From the NCBI GenBank assembly GCA_016169945.1, contig JADLSH010000036.1:186001-250000 (forward strand): a DNA stretch of 64,000 bases, given 5' to 3'. The stretch comes from Trachythela sp. YZ-2020 (taxonomy: Eukaryota > Cnidaria > Anthozoa > Malacalcyonacea > Clavulariidae). Positions 1-10,382 of this stretch are shown here, one piece after another (the stretch's first letter is position 1; each line of letters opens with the position of its first letter). The position numbers and the translations under genes were made by a program. The notes under the pieces were generated by a model that saw only the letters and a list, made by a program, of their open reading frames with translations, was not told where the DNA came from and made no database searches.

Positions 1-789
1 TTTTACTGAACTCATGTACACAGGGGCAGATTCAGCAGAATAGGACGACTGATGCAGTAGGACACCCATTCGCAGGGGGATACGTCCTGCGTCAGTTCTG
101 AACAAATATATTATTCCAATTTGTAGGTGGAAATCAGTAAACAATTTCGAATTATATCGCCAGAACAATGTAGTTTTTCCGGATAAGAATAAATTTAGCT
201 TCCTGTACAATAAGTTTGTCATAAAATATTTAATATGTAGATTATAGCAGTTGTGGTAACAGGCAACTGGCAATATTATGGTTCTATTAATGGGGTCTTA
301 ATAGATCAATGGTATTGGTATTAATAGATTATTTTTAAATCTAGGATGCACTGGATATCATTTCCGGCCGGTTACTGTGGTAATATATACGGTGTCTTGC
401 AATATATTGGAAATATCCAGCTGAATGCTGTTAATATAAGGTTCAGGCCTTCTTTCAAACAATTAATGAGCATTTCAAATGGCTTGTCTGTCAAATATTT
501 CACTCGAAGTTATTGTACAGAGAAGGAGACCAGCTGGAAGATTTTTCAATTAGAAGCCCAACATTGGTTGAAATATATGCTTGCAAAAATTTATTTTGCC
601 TTTTCACCTTTGTAAACAAAGTCTTTAGTAACAACACATGTTTACCAATATGAGACTAAACCTGCAAAGAATACCTGAAGAGACGAGCTCGAAGACCAAA
701 GGATAGAAGAAGGTTCAGCTGGAACGTTTGCAGCCCGAAGCTTAAACAGCTTTTCATCTTCTTCTTCTTCACGTCGCCTCGGGTGCATC
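1..789. other. no gene recognised
   Basis: AT-rich sequence. The one longer plus-strand frame (346-615) has no recognisable domain and no splice or codon support. I see no tRNA, rRNA or repeat family here. Confidence 0.5.
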
Positions 790-797
790 TCTTCCAT

Positions 798-1506
798 TTA
801 TGCATCTTTCTCTTGATCTTTCGCTAAGGAATAAACATATTCCACACTCTGTTTGGACAACGAACTGTTACATCCCGAAGAAGTACCAAATATTTTGCTC
901 TTTGGTTTAGTCAGACTAGTTAATGCATCCTCAGCAACTCCTGCTGATACTGGCATATCTTCCTCATTCTCACTATCACTCCAAATCATATCTTCGTAAC
1001 GTTTGGTCGCATGTAAAGTCTGCACTTTGACAGTCTGTGTCGTGCAATGTATTTGGACAAAGTGAAGTCTTCCTGTGTAATATCTTCACATTTAAAATTT
1101 CCTAGCATAAATTCCATCTCATACATTTTTGCAAATGCACAATTTCCATCTGGAAAAAAAACACACTATTCACTTGCTTGATTAGCTCTTCTTTTGTGGA
1201 ATTTACTGCAACATCAATATCACGCATTCCACCGCCATTTACTAAGCGAACTGAAATATATCGTTTTCGTTTATTATCATAGTGTTGCCAATCTGCATAG
1301 ACTTTTCTAAGTGTGGCAGGTTTACTACTACCACGTCGCTTCTCAGCTGGTACAGTTGCATTTAATTTGTTTTTCTTAAATAGTCTTTCCCCAGAAAACT
1401 TTTCTTTCAGTGACTGGAGAAGAGTTCTTTTCTCCTCAACTCTGTCGGTATTGCCACCTTTTCCCGCAGAAGCTCGAAGAGCTAGTATATCCCCACGTTG
1501 TATCAA
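798..1506 (-). pseudogene. G2E3-like (HECT-family) N-terminal region, frameshifted
   Basis: Read on the minus strand, the conceptual protein has a basic Ser/Lys-rich lead. Then comes a core with WQHYDNKRKRYISVR, GGGMRDIDV and a TKEELIKQVNSVFFPDGN-type segment, followed by LSKYIARHRLSKCRLYMRP and an acidic tail (SDSENEED). This order (W-x-H-Y/F, GGG-R, ATKEDLL...LFFPxG, then a K-V/C-R-LY strand) matches the N-terminal region of multi-copy 'G2/M phase-specific E3 ubiquitin ligase-like' proteins I know from cnidarians and fish. The frame shifts at a homopolymer near 1153-1160 (poly-A on plus), and again before the acidic tail near 970-1025, so this copy is broken or mis-assembled. No zinc-finger or HECT part is visible downstream within the window. 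The family call is recognition, not a search result. Confidence 0.5.
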
Positions 1507-1540
1507 ACCAAGGACTTGAAGCTCTTCATTTCTTGCTTTT

Positions 1541-3821
1541 TTAAGGTAGGTTGTCCATTAGCTTTGATACTATGTACCCAGCGATGTAAACAAGCACGTT
1601 AGAAGTGAATTCGCTTTGCCCACTTTGGTCCAAATGTTCGCACATGGCATTTATCTCATCAGATGTGCTTTCGTCTTGGTTTTCGTTGTTGGCTGGTGCT
1701 TTGTGTTTTCTAACATGAAAAAGTGGAGTAATGCTGTTGCAACCAGTGAGGTCCACACAATTTGTGTTTTTTGTTGCGGTGATGGCATTCCTCATAAGCA
1801 TTTTTCTAAGTGCATATACTTGAATTGTATACAGTTGGAATTATTATTCCATCCTCCTCTGGCTCGTATACACGAGAAAAGCAGTTCAATATGGTCCTGG
1901 GAGAATTTGTGGGTTAACAGGTACTTGAATGGGTTGGTTGGTGCACAAAGCATTTGAGTAGCCATGGAAATTGTTGATTTGATGCAGGTTACGAACCCGA
2001 TTATAAATGTTTCACGTGCAGTTGTGGAAAGTAGTCGTGTTGGGGGTGTATTAGTTTTCAACGACACTAGATACTTTGCTGTGGTGGAAAAGATGTCTTG
2101 CCATGTGTCCTTGTTTTGGAGACGTAGAGGTGTCTTGAACCCTTTTCCAATAGAATTTCTGCTATTGAGCATGTCAAAAAGTTGGTCTATTGTGCGGATA
2201 AATTTGACTGTTCCTTGACGACTATCACAAAAACTAGGATGTCTAGCAGAGACATCTAGAAACTCGATTGCATTTGCCACAGATGAACTAAGAGTTTGTG
2301 CGGTCAGTCTAACATTCGTTTTATGTTTTTGAAATTTAAGGTGATTCATTGAGAGTTTGTTGGCAAGATTAAGTCCTTCCTGTTGTTGGAGTTGCTGTAA
2401 TTCTTCGATGTAGTGCCACTTTATTTTATTTCGGTCACAGTTAACAAAGGATCCAAGGTGGCCAAGAGCGTTACGAGCCAGTTTCAACATGTGACACGGA
2501 TCGAGGATTATATAAACGTCTTCCCTAGTTGTTGGATGTTTAAATTATGTTTTCATTTCATCATATGTGCCGGATAATTTGCAACCAAGTATTTCAAATG
2601 TTCTGAGGTTTACTGCTGTACCATCAGCTGTCACTGACCAGACCTTCAGACCTGCCTTTGCGGCCATTTCCAAGGATTTTGACACAAACATCGCTTGGTC
2701 TTTGGCTGAGATTTTGTCGACTAAAAAGTATCCAATTGGGCATTTCCAGTGGCTTCTTGTTCCAACTAAGAGGGATACCAATGCCTCAGATGCCAGTTTG
2801 TCACACTGAACATTTGGAATTTCATTGCCAAGATCGACAAAACCTGAATACTGATCCTTCTCGGGGTTCCATAATGTTTGCTTGCGAATTGACATAGCGT
2901 CGATAACCAGACAGCAGTCCTTATTTACAGGGGAAACATCAATTTGGTTGGATAACAATGTAAATGCTTCTTCAATAAATCCAGGGTCGCATTTAATAGA
3001 AGTGGACCATTTTCTGATTAAGGATGGGTTTGGCAGAGGGATCATTGATCTGACATATTTGTACGCTTTTGGTGAGTAAGTACAGAGTTACCGCAAATTC
3101 CTTAATTTCATCTGTGTACTTCCTTCCGCATGGCAAAGATGTGAGATTCTCTTTAAAGCTAGTTACATAATAATTCTAAATGTGTATTTTTGAAGTTTTC
3201 CTGCAGAGTTTCTGCCTCCTTCGAACTGATAACAAGTTTATCTTTCATAATTTTGATCACCTCACCCATGGTTTTGGCCTTTTGTTTTGACCGGCGTAGC
3301 TGTTGTTGCAAATTATGAATTTTTTGTGTTAGTTTTTTCTCTAACGCATCTCTTCTTTCTGCAGGTAGAGGTTTGGCAACTTTGGCAGGTGGTACCAGGT
3401 TTTCGTGATTAGTTGGAGGGAATGGTCTCTTGTTAGATACTTCGAGCCTGCTTTGTAATTCATCTGGTAGTGGTAGAGCTGTATATGTGGCATTGGATCT
3501 TGATGGTATTGCATGTTTTTTTAAACGGCATTTTCCACTTGACGAAGGAGGGATGATGTACTCAGTGATTTCAAAGTGGTCACTGCAAATGCGGCTATAA
3601 TTTGTTCCTGTCCATGATGCATGCTGGTTGGCTTCTTGAACAAAACATTTCCAGTTTTCTAGGTCAGTTGCATTTTTCTTCGGAAATCTATAATGATTGC
3701 ATATACATAAAATTTGAGCTGCTATTGTTAAAGCACTGCTCTCGTCGATTAGCGCTAACCCTGGGTTAAGTTTTAACCCGCTGTTTTGGGTTATGTTTTT
3801 CTGCATGACCTTTCGTTTCAA
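1541..3821 (-). pseudogene. P-element/THAP9-like transposase with frameshifts and a stop
   Basis: The N-terminal part (3821 down to 3159) carries a THAP-type C2CH DNA-binding domain: an early Cys pair, HYRFPKK, a central Trp, CSDHF and a late LKKHAIPS. It is followed by a Lys/Gln-rich coiled coil. The next part (3045-2545) has LPNPSLIRKW, VIDAMSIRKQ and YSGFVDLG, typical of the RNase H-like catalytic core of P/THAP9 transposases. The part from 2490 carries DPCHMLKLARNAL, LTAQTLSSSVANAIEFL and FIRTIDQLFDMLNSR (the GTP-binding insertion region). It ends with QDHIELLFSCIRARGGWNNN. Damage is visible: a frameshift near 3085 between the THAP part and the core, an in-frame TAA at 2543-2545, and a 2-nt shift near 1815. 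The family assignment is firm; activity is ruled out. Confidence 0.85.
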
Positions 3822-3968
3822 AACTTTAAAAAATAAAACTTCTATTGATCCAGAAAAGATTTCTGCAAAAACATATTCAACTTTATAAACAAACTGTTGG
3901 GAAGTTTGATTTGAAGATTTTCGTTAACCCAGAGTTAGGCTAACCGGCTTTTGAACAACCGACCCCTG
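1541..3968 (-). mobile_element. P-superfamily (THAP9-like) DNA transposon, decayed
   Basis: A minus-strand transposase remnant occupies 1541-3821. The outer end at about 3922-3968 carries a terminal sequence that, read inward, begins CAGGGGTCGGTTGT. A near-identical end (CAGGGGCCGGTTGT) bounds the MITE at 40973-41780, which supports this as a true transposon terminus. An inverted subterminal motif related to GTTAACCCAGAG lies at 3748-3785. No matching terminus is seen on the low-coordinate side before the G2E3-like fragment, so the element is probably 3'-truncated or rearranged. Confidence 0.65.
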
Positions 3969-4890
3969 GATGCAAAAAATAGCTACCACAGGTTTTTAAG
4001 TACCATACTATTAGCCCTTTCCACATGCCTATATTTGAAGGTCAAACAGTTTGCAGGGGATATCTATTGTATATTGTACAAAAATGACTAATATATTCTT
4101 AGGAATTTATTGTACATAAGATATACATCTTTATGTGTTTTATTAAACTCTCTTATTTTCTTGTGTCTGTTGTTTCTACTGTATAATTATGATGATATGG
4201 TTGTCATTACCTGTGAAAAGCAATGGTATTTTCTTCTCCATGGTGAGGAATACCCTTGTTTTTGAACCAACGAATGACACATGTGAGTGGCATCGTTTCT
4301 TTAATTACATACAATTTCACATAGTAAGTATTTTTTGCCTTTTAAATTGCTATTTTGCTGTTGAAAATATTTTTTACTAAATAACTGTCCAGTAAATTTG
4401 CGCTCTGAAGTTCAAAAAAGGCCTGGGGAGAAAAGAAATTTTAATGTTCATATTTGTTATTATGTACTCTTAAAACTTACATATTCTACTACAAACAGAG
4501 AATTAAACTATGGTTGGTAGTTTAATTTTGTTAGAATACCTTTTTCCTAACTTTCAGAAGAATTCAATTGGAAAACGAATGAGCAAAATAGGGAAATTCA
4601 CACAAATACTTATGATTAGACCACGGCAAGCTCCACTCCTCGCTCTACGTTTTTCCCAAAAAAGACAATTTAATTACGAATTCTAAACAAATAAACTAAA
4701 AATATTTTACTCTAGAGTTTTGAAGGAGGTTTTTATCGTTTTTAGTGCAGCTTGACCCTTGTTTTTGGAAATTTGATAAAACCGGGTTTTTCCGTTGCGT
4801 GAAAAGACTGGGCATGACTTCAAGAATTTGACGAAGGTAGCATTCCAGGTATATTATTTAGTTCAATGGAATTATCAGAATTATGTTACT
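3969..4890. other. no gene recognised
   Basis: AT-rich intergenic sequence with only short frames and no domain or repeat that I recognise. Confidence 0.5.
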
Positions 4891-5460
4891 CAGCGCTTCC
4901 ACTTTGAAGGAAATTTCCTTTTGAAAGGAAATTTTTGCAAAATGAAGGAAATTTGAAGGAAATAAATTTTGAGGGAAATGTGAAGGAAATTCTACAAGAA
5001 CAAAGGAAATTTGAAGGAAAATGCAAAATATCGCCAAAATTGGTAATACTTAATATATTTTGAAAATAAAGCGTAAATAAGCCTCAATCTGATCACAATT
5101 TAACCGAAAGTAGAAATTGTAGAATTTATGTTTAGTCATCTATAAAATGATCTGATGAATATGGCTCGGCCCAAATTTTGTCTCCCTGAATGACGTCATT
5201 CTGTTTATAGTTTTTGGTTATCTCACTTATCTGTATGGAAATAAAGTCATATAATTGTGTTTAGACTTTAGAGCAATGATAAAATTGAACATCCAGATGA
5301 TTGTTCTGTCGAGAAAAGGCTATTTTGGAGAATATTCAACGTCATTTGATTAAATTATTTAAAGGAAATTTGAAGGAAATTTCACAATTTTTTGAAGGAA
5401 ATTTCGGTCAAAATAAGGAGAAAAAAATGATTTTTTTGTTTTTCAAAGTGGAAGCACTGA
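4891..5460. mobile_element. hAT-type MITE with GAAGGAAATT subterminal repeats
   Basis: The ends are CAGCGCTTCCACTTTGAA and its near-complement TTTCAAAGTGGAAGCACTG(A). The flanks are an 8-bp near-duplication, ATGTTACT at 4883-4890 and TTGTTACT at 5461-5468 (one mismatch). An 8-bp duplication with CAG...CTG ends is the hAT pattern. The interior next to both ends is packed with the motif GAAGGAAATTT (about ten copies at 4905-5030 and 5360-5405), resembling subterminal transposase-binding repeats. There is no transposase frame, so it is non-autonomous. Confidence 0.75.
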
Positions 5461-5545
5461 TTGTTACTGTTTGTGCTACCTCCTCCTCAGGCCCTTTTTC
5501 CCGCGGGCGGGTGATATTTTGCTTCAGGGGAAAGAGTAGACGAAG

Positions 5546-6001
5546 TAGTGATGGGCGATACCAAGAATATCGATTCGATTACGATTACGATTACTTTTCG
5601 GACCAAGTATCGATGGTATCGATTACTCAAACGATTACTTATTGCGTAATTCTTCTAATATGTTGTTTGTTACAAAAGTTTCGAAAAAGAATTTTCCTGT
5701 CATATTTCCCGCCATTTTCGTCTTAAACCGCGCGAATACAAAATAGAGACTGGGACCGTCGAACGAGTTTAGTCTTAATTCTGATAAAATGCACAGAACT
5801 GACAAATACGAAGCTAACACACTTGCAAAATGTGTAGATTTTTGTTTTAAATATTGCTGAAAAGTAATCTTTATAATAATAATAGTAAATTCAGCGAGTA
5901 ATCGAAAATATTTCGATACCACTCTGGTATCGATTACTTCCGGTAGTAGCCTGGTATCGAGCGGTATCGATTACTCGGTAATCGGTAGTCGCCCATCACT
6001 A
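5546..6001. mobile_element. hAT-type MITE, TAGTGATGGGCGA ends
   Basis: This 456-bp element has ends TAGTGATGGGCGATACC and GGTAGTCGCCCATCACTA. A perfect 8-bp target duplication AGACGAAG flanks it at 5538-5545 and 6002-6009. The interior is rich in the palindromic motif GGTATCGATTAC. It has no coding capacity. Confidence 0.9.
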
Positions 6002-7497
6002 AGACGAAGGGCCTGCCAAGTAATGGTCGAAAATCAGGCATAAATGTCGACAATCGGGAATCCAAAAAAATCTGCCTGAAATATTGCCCATCACAGCGTA
6101 AAACGATATATTTTCGTGTTTTCCATCTTAGATTGGTATATTTTAAAAGTTATTGCTGAAATATGATCCATATTAATCGAAATATGAAACGTTGAATCAA
6201 AGTGTTTTTGTCCTCAGTCTCGATGGGCGACAACACCGAAAAATGCACTCAAAATGCGAAGGGTTCAATTGACTTCAGTGATAGTGATGTCGACATCATT
6301 AATGTGTCATTCAGTATGTAGCATGAGTATGTATTTGACTACGAATATGTATAACTTGAAAGGAAAATTATATGCAAAATAATAACAAATATGTATAACA
6401 AATCTAAAAGTATATATGCGCATTTATTTTGCCATCAGAAGCGTGACAGTTAGGGTAAAGTACTTTCCCACGTTCCTTAGCCTTTTGTAAGAGCCTACGT
6501 TCATAAGAATCATTAACAAACTCTTTCTCCGGACGATTATAGTCAAATAAGTGGTGAATAGCTTCTGCCATCTTGAGAACATTAGTCAGCAGGCGCTTCC
6601 CTTCGCCTTACCCGCATTTTTTATGCCGCCCGTGCGTCCCTTCCCTAATTTTCCAAGCCCGCTCCAATTAATAAAGCGCCTGTGGAGGAGGTAGCTGTTT
6701 GTGTATGTTGTTGGGTTGTAAGATACTAAGATTGCTTCTTTTTGTGGATCATACATTTGAATCCTGTTCAATCTGAGTTGTTGAAGGATAAAATGATGCT
6801 ACAGTTTGCGAGATTGATATTAAGATTAGACAGGAGTATAGATTTACTTCGTTGTTATGCCGAGAATGCCAGAAATAAGAGGAATAATGCCGTTTGATTG
6901 TACGTGAGATAAAAAGATTCTGAACCATGATGAAAGCAGTGGTATGTGGTAAACAGCATTCTCATTCAAGAGTAGAGGTAATATATAGTCTTTGGATATT
7001 TTACTATGGTTGAACATTCTTGCAAGTTATGGTGCGTGATTGGAAAAATTCGGCAAATGTGTCAATCGGGATTTCAGATTTAAATAGCAGCCTGACCCTG
7101 GGCCTTAAAATTTTCAAAATTGGTCGACCACGCATTTTCGATTCATTTTGAGTCCCTGCATCCGTTCTGTAAATATGATCCATAAATAATACATAGTACC
7201 AGGGAAGTAATATATAGTGCAGTTAAAATTAGATTTGATAATGTGTATAGATATAATGCGAATGTTTACATACAGTCGTTTGCACTTAAGCATGTACATG
7301 TGATCACAAAACATTTTCGAGCTTCTATAGTTCTATCATGTAAACCCGATAATCGGTGTGTCACAAATGTGACATTTTGAGATACTGGGCCATGCATTCG
7401 TCTGGTCCGATTTTGCCTCTACAGTATGTCCTGACAAAAAAATTTTTAGTCTTAATTAGAGTAATATAGCAGGAAATTAAAACCTGCAACATAATAT
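6002..7497. other. mostly non-coding; one short minus-strand frame (6404-6571)
   Basis: The stretch holds no recognisable domain. A 55-codon minus-strand frame starting at ATG 6571 and ending at 6404 reads like ordinary protein (many Lys/Glu/Arg, a KAKERGK segment). It could be a lone exon or a chance frame; no splice partner was found. Confidence 0.25.
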
Positions 7498-7740
7498 TAT
7501 AAGATGTTTTTTTCTGCATCTCACTCGATTGAAATTGATGTAGAAGGTTTAGGTGGATGGATATTTCGAGTGAAATATTATATACAATATTTTAGACCTG
7601 AACGGAACGGCTGCGAAAAATGCAACACTAAGTCCTCCGACAGGAATTGAACCTGCAGCCCTGCGATTCCGGTGCAGCGCTCTGACCACTGAGCTACAGA
7701 GTCCAGTTGCCAAGCGTTAACCACAAGTTCAAGTATATAT
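7498..7740 (-). mobile_element. tRNA-derived SINE, copy 1
   Basis: On the minus strand the head reads CTGTAGCTCAGTGG (A-box) and then GGTTCAATTCCTG (B-box), the two halves of a pol III tRNA promoter. A conserved body follows (AGGTCTAAAATATTG, then TTTCACTCGAAATATCC, then CATCAATTTCAATCGAG and a GCAGAAAA tail). The same head-plus-body recurs at 7777-8345, 8346-8580 and 53641-53850. It is not a functional tRNA gene: the anticodon stem and loop are irregular and the copy carries the SINE body. Confidence 0.8.
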
Positions 7741-7776
7741 ATAGATGCGGGTACTGCGGGTTGTGATAAGGTAAAT

Positions 7777-8345
7777 TACAAGATGTTTTTTTCTGCATCT
7801 CACTCGATTGAAATTGATGTGGAAGGTTTACAGTCAAATCCGGTGTTCCGTTGCGAGCGACATTGCAATATTGTCACGCAATATTGCAATTTTGATTTCA
7901 AGATTGCTCTGAGCAATTTGCAACTGGTGTGAAAAATTGCAAATTGAAATTCACAACCAATTTTGTAAACAAAGCCTCTGATTGGCTACTATCACAAAGG
8001 AAGCTCCAATCCAATTGCTCGGATCATTTGATTGGTTTCTTATTTTGCTACAAACCAATCAGAGGCTTTGTTTACGAAATTGGTTGTGAATTTCAATTTG
8101 CAATTTTTCACACCGGTTGCAAACTGCTCAGAGCAATCTCCAAATCAAAATTGCAATATTGCGTGACAATATTGCAATGTTGCTCGCAACGGAACACCGG
8201 ATTTGACTGTAGGTGGATGGATATTTCGAGTGAAATATTATATACAATATTTTAGACCTGAATGGGAACGGCTGCGAAAAATGCAACACTAAGTCCTCCA
8301 ACAGGAATTGAATCTGCGGCCCTGCGATTCCGGTGCAGCGCTCTG
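7777..8345 (-). mobile_element. tRNA-derived SINE, copy 2, split by a MITE
   Basis: This is the same SINE family as copy 1. The body is interrupted between GGTT-TA and TA-GGTGG by a 379-bp inverted-repeat element (7831-8209). Copy 1 shows the uninterrupted sequence GGTTTAGGTGG and so serves as the empty site. The head ends at about 8345, abutting an oppositely oriented copy. Confidence 0.8.
7831..8209. mobile_element. TA-flanked foldback MITE (CAGTC...GACTG)
   Basis: A near-complete palindrome with ends CAGTCAAATCCGGTGTTCC and its complement. It sits between duplicated TA dinucleotides (7829-7830 and 8210-8211), inside a SINE whose empty site is seen at 7550. TA duplication is the Tc1/mariner pattern. 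The core carries inverted CCAAT motifs (CTGATTGGCT and AACCAATCAGAGG) and GCAATATTG repeats. A related element is at 18452-18735. Confidence 0.9.
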
Positions 8346-8580
8346 AACGGCTGCGAAAAATGCAATACTACGTCAAGCAACTGGACTCTGTAGCTCAGTG
8401 GTCAGAGCGCTGCACCGGAATCGCAGGGCCGCAGGTTCAATTCCTGTCGGAGGACTTAGTGTTGCGTTTTCCGCAGCCGTTCCCGTTCAGGTCTAAAATA
8501 TTGTATATAATATTTCACTCGAAATATCCATCCACCCAAACCTTCTACATCAATTTCAATCGAGTGAGATGCAGAAAGTA
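8346..8580 (+). mobile_element. tRNA-derived SINE, copy 3
   Basis: Plus-strand copy with A-box TAGCTCAGTGGT and B-box GGTTCAATTCC (about 8390-8446). The full family body runs to ATCGAGTGAGATGCAGAAAG. It lies head to head with copy 2, so the pair forms an inverted repeat. Confidence 0.8.
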
Positions 8581-8751
8581 AAGAAAACAGCAGTAAAGAA
8601 AAACTTTAAGTGACAATTATAGTTGACTTTCACTTATTAGAGAATGATACAGGCTTTCTTTCGCAGACATGAAGCACGCAATGAATCTCAGACTCAGTCT
8701 GTTAAAATAAACAGACTATTAAAATAAACAGACAACTTGCAGTTGACGCTC

Positions 8752-8935
8752 AGCAACTGGACTCTGTAGCTCAGTTGGTTAGAGCACTGCACCGGAATCG
8801 CAGGGCTGCAGATTCAACTCCTGCCAGAGGCCTAGCATTTTTCGCAACTGCTCCTGGCTACTGTAGGTCTACACAAAATGTATATATAATTCTGTTCGAG
8901 TATTCCATCTACCAACACTATTTACTATTAATCTT
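8752..8935 (+). mobile_element. tRNA-derived SINE, subfamily B, copy 1
   Basis: The head has A-box TAGCTCAGTTGG and a degenerate B-box (GATTCAACTCC). The body differs from copies 1-3: CGCAACTGCTCCTGGCTA, then GTCTACA-AAATGTATATA and TATTCCATCTACCAAC. It shares this body with 9026-9215, defining a second subfamily. Confidence 0.75.
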
Positions 8936-9025
8936 ATCGAACGAGATGCCGAGAAAAATATTGAATTTACCCATACACCATATACTGGCATCACTCCCAT
9001 CCTATATACCGAACTTGCGGTTGAC

Positions 9026-9215
9026 GCTCAGCAACTGGACTCTGTAGCTCAGTTGGTTAGAGCGCTGCACCGGAATCGCAGACCGCAGGTTCAATTCCTG
9101 CCAGAGGGCCTAAGTTGCATTTTTCGCAACTGCTCCTGGCTAGGTCTACAAAAAATGTATATATAATTCCGTTTGAGTATTCCATCTACCAACATCATTT
9201 ACTATTAATTACTGT
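9026..9215 (+). mobile_element. tRNA-derived SINE, subfamily B, copy 2
   Basis: Same head and tail as the copy at 8752. The immediate upstream 22 bases (TTGACGCTCAGCAACTGG) are also shared, suggesting a tandem duplication or a conserved 5' end. Confidence 0.75.
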
Positions 9216-10380
9216 CAATAAATATACTGTAGTATAAAATAGCTTCGTATAATATAGTGTGCTACTGTCATACCATACAAAGCGTTATCAGATTGGCAAG
9301 AGAAAATAGTAACGCTTTCACGTGGAAGCATTTTAATAATCAACATACTCACAGTCACACATAATCAGGAATAATCGAGCATAATCGAACAAGAACCAAC
9401 TTAGAACCAACAGCGAACAATGGCGGCCACGCACACTTGACAAACTAAGGTCAAGATTTTGTCGGGATATTGTGCAAATACACATGAGATTAGCGTTGTT
9501 TGTCTTGGTAGGGAAAGTAGCGAATTTTAATGTCTGTAATAAAACATTGTCTTTTAATGTCTTTACGTAAAAATTTGTATCACACATGGTATGTGCGCGA
9601 GCGGGTTGTTTACGTCCGTTTGGAGAAACTAAAATTTGCATGTTAATGCTTTTCAAAATGCACTTGTCAGAAATCGCTTTTATCAAACCTGATAAATTAT
9701 TTTTGCTAGGGGCCCTAGCACTTTACCCTGCCCGTCAGTTTCTATATAGATAAGTACTAATTTCTGCGTTTTGGGGTGATGTTATAAACTTTTGTTGATC
9801 TTAAATCATCATTTAGCACATATAAACTACACGACTAAATAAAATAGTAAGATAAAATTTAAATTATAAAATATTGAAATGTTATTCCCATGCCTTGGAC
9901 TAGTCTTAATTTTCCCAAGGAGGGATGACAATATCCCCAGGGGCGGGGGACCAGGCCCCGGGCACTCCCTCTGGATGCTTATATGGCGTTCTGAATCAGC
10001 AAAATTGGTCTTATCTCAAGGTTAATTAACAATTAGACAACGAGTCCGAGTTGGCTATTGGCGAATAGTCAACGAGGCGAACTTACTAGTATATTTCAAC
10101 CGGCATGTGTGAAATAGGAAAGTTTTTAGCGAAATTTAAGAGCATTCGTGAGAATTTAAGTGGCTTCCTTCGACTTTCGCGGTGGCACCATTCTTGTTTA
10201 CAAAACGGCGTACGGCCGAGTGAAAATTCACTAAAAATCTATAGGCTATCACAACCATTATATCGAATAGTCTAGGACCTGTATAAGAGTTTGTATGCAT
10301 TTCATTTAGGACAGATAATCTCAACTGTTTTAAGGTAAAATGACCATGACGGACAACATGGCATATTTGCCAAAACCCGA
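9216..10380. other. no gene recognised
   Basis: AT-rich DNA with short chance frames on both strands and no domain. A poly-C run lies further on at about 10720-10733. Confidence 0.45.
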
Positions 10381-10382
10381 AA

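Noticed and set aside
8390..8460. Possible functional tRNA gene
   Set aside because: A- and B-boxes are present, but the anticodon stem is mismatched, the loop lacks the usual U33, and the same head recurs attached to a SINE body.
9333..9686. 117-codon minus frame
   Set aside because: No domain, low protein-like character and no splice partners; typical chance frame in AT-rich DNA.
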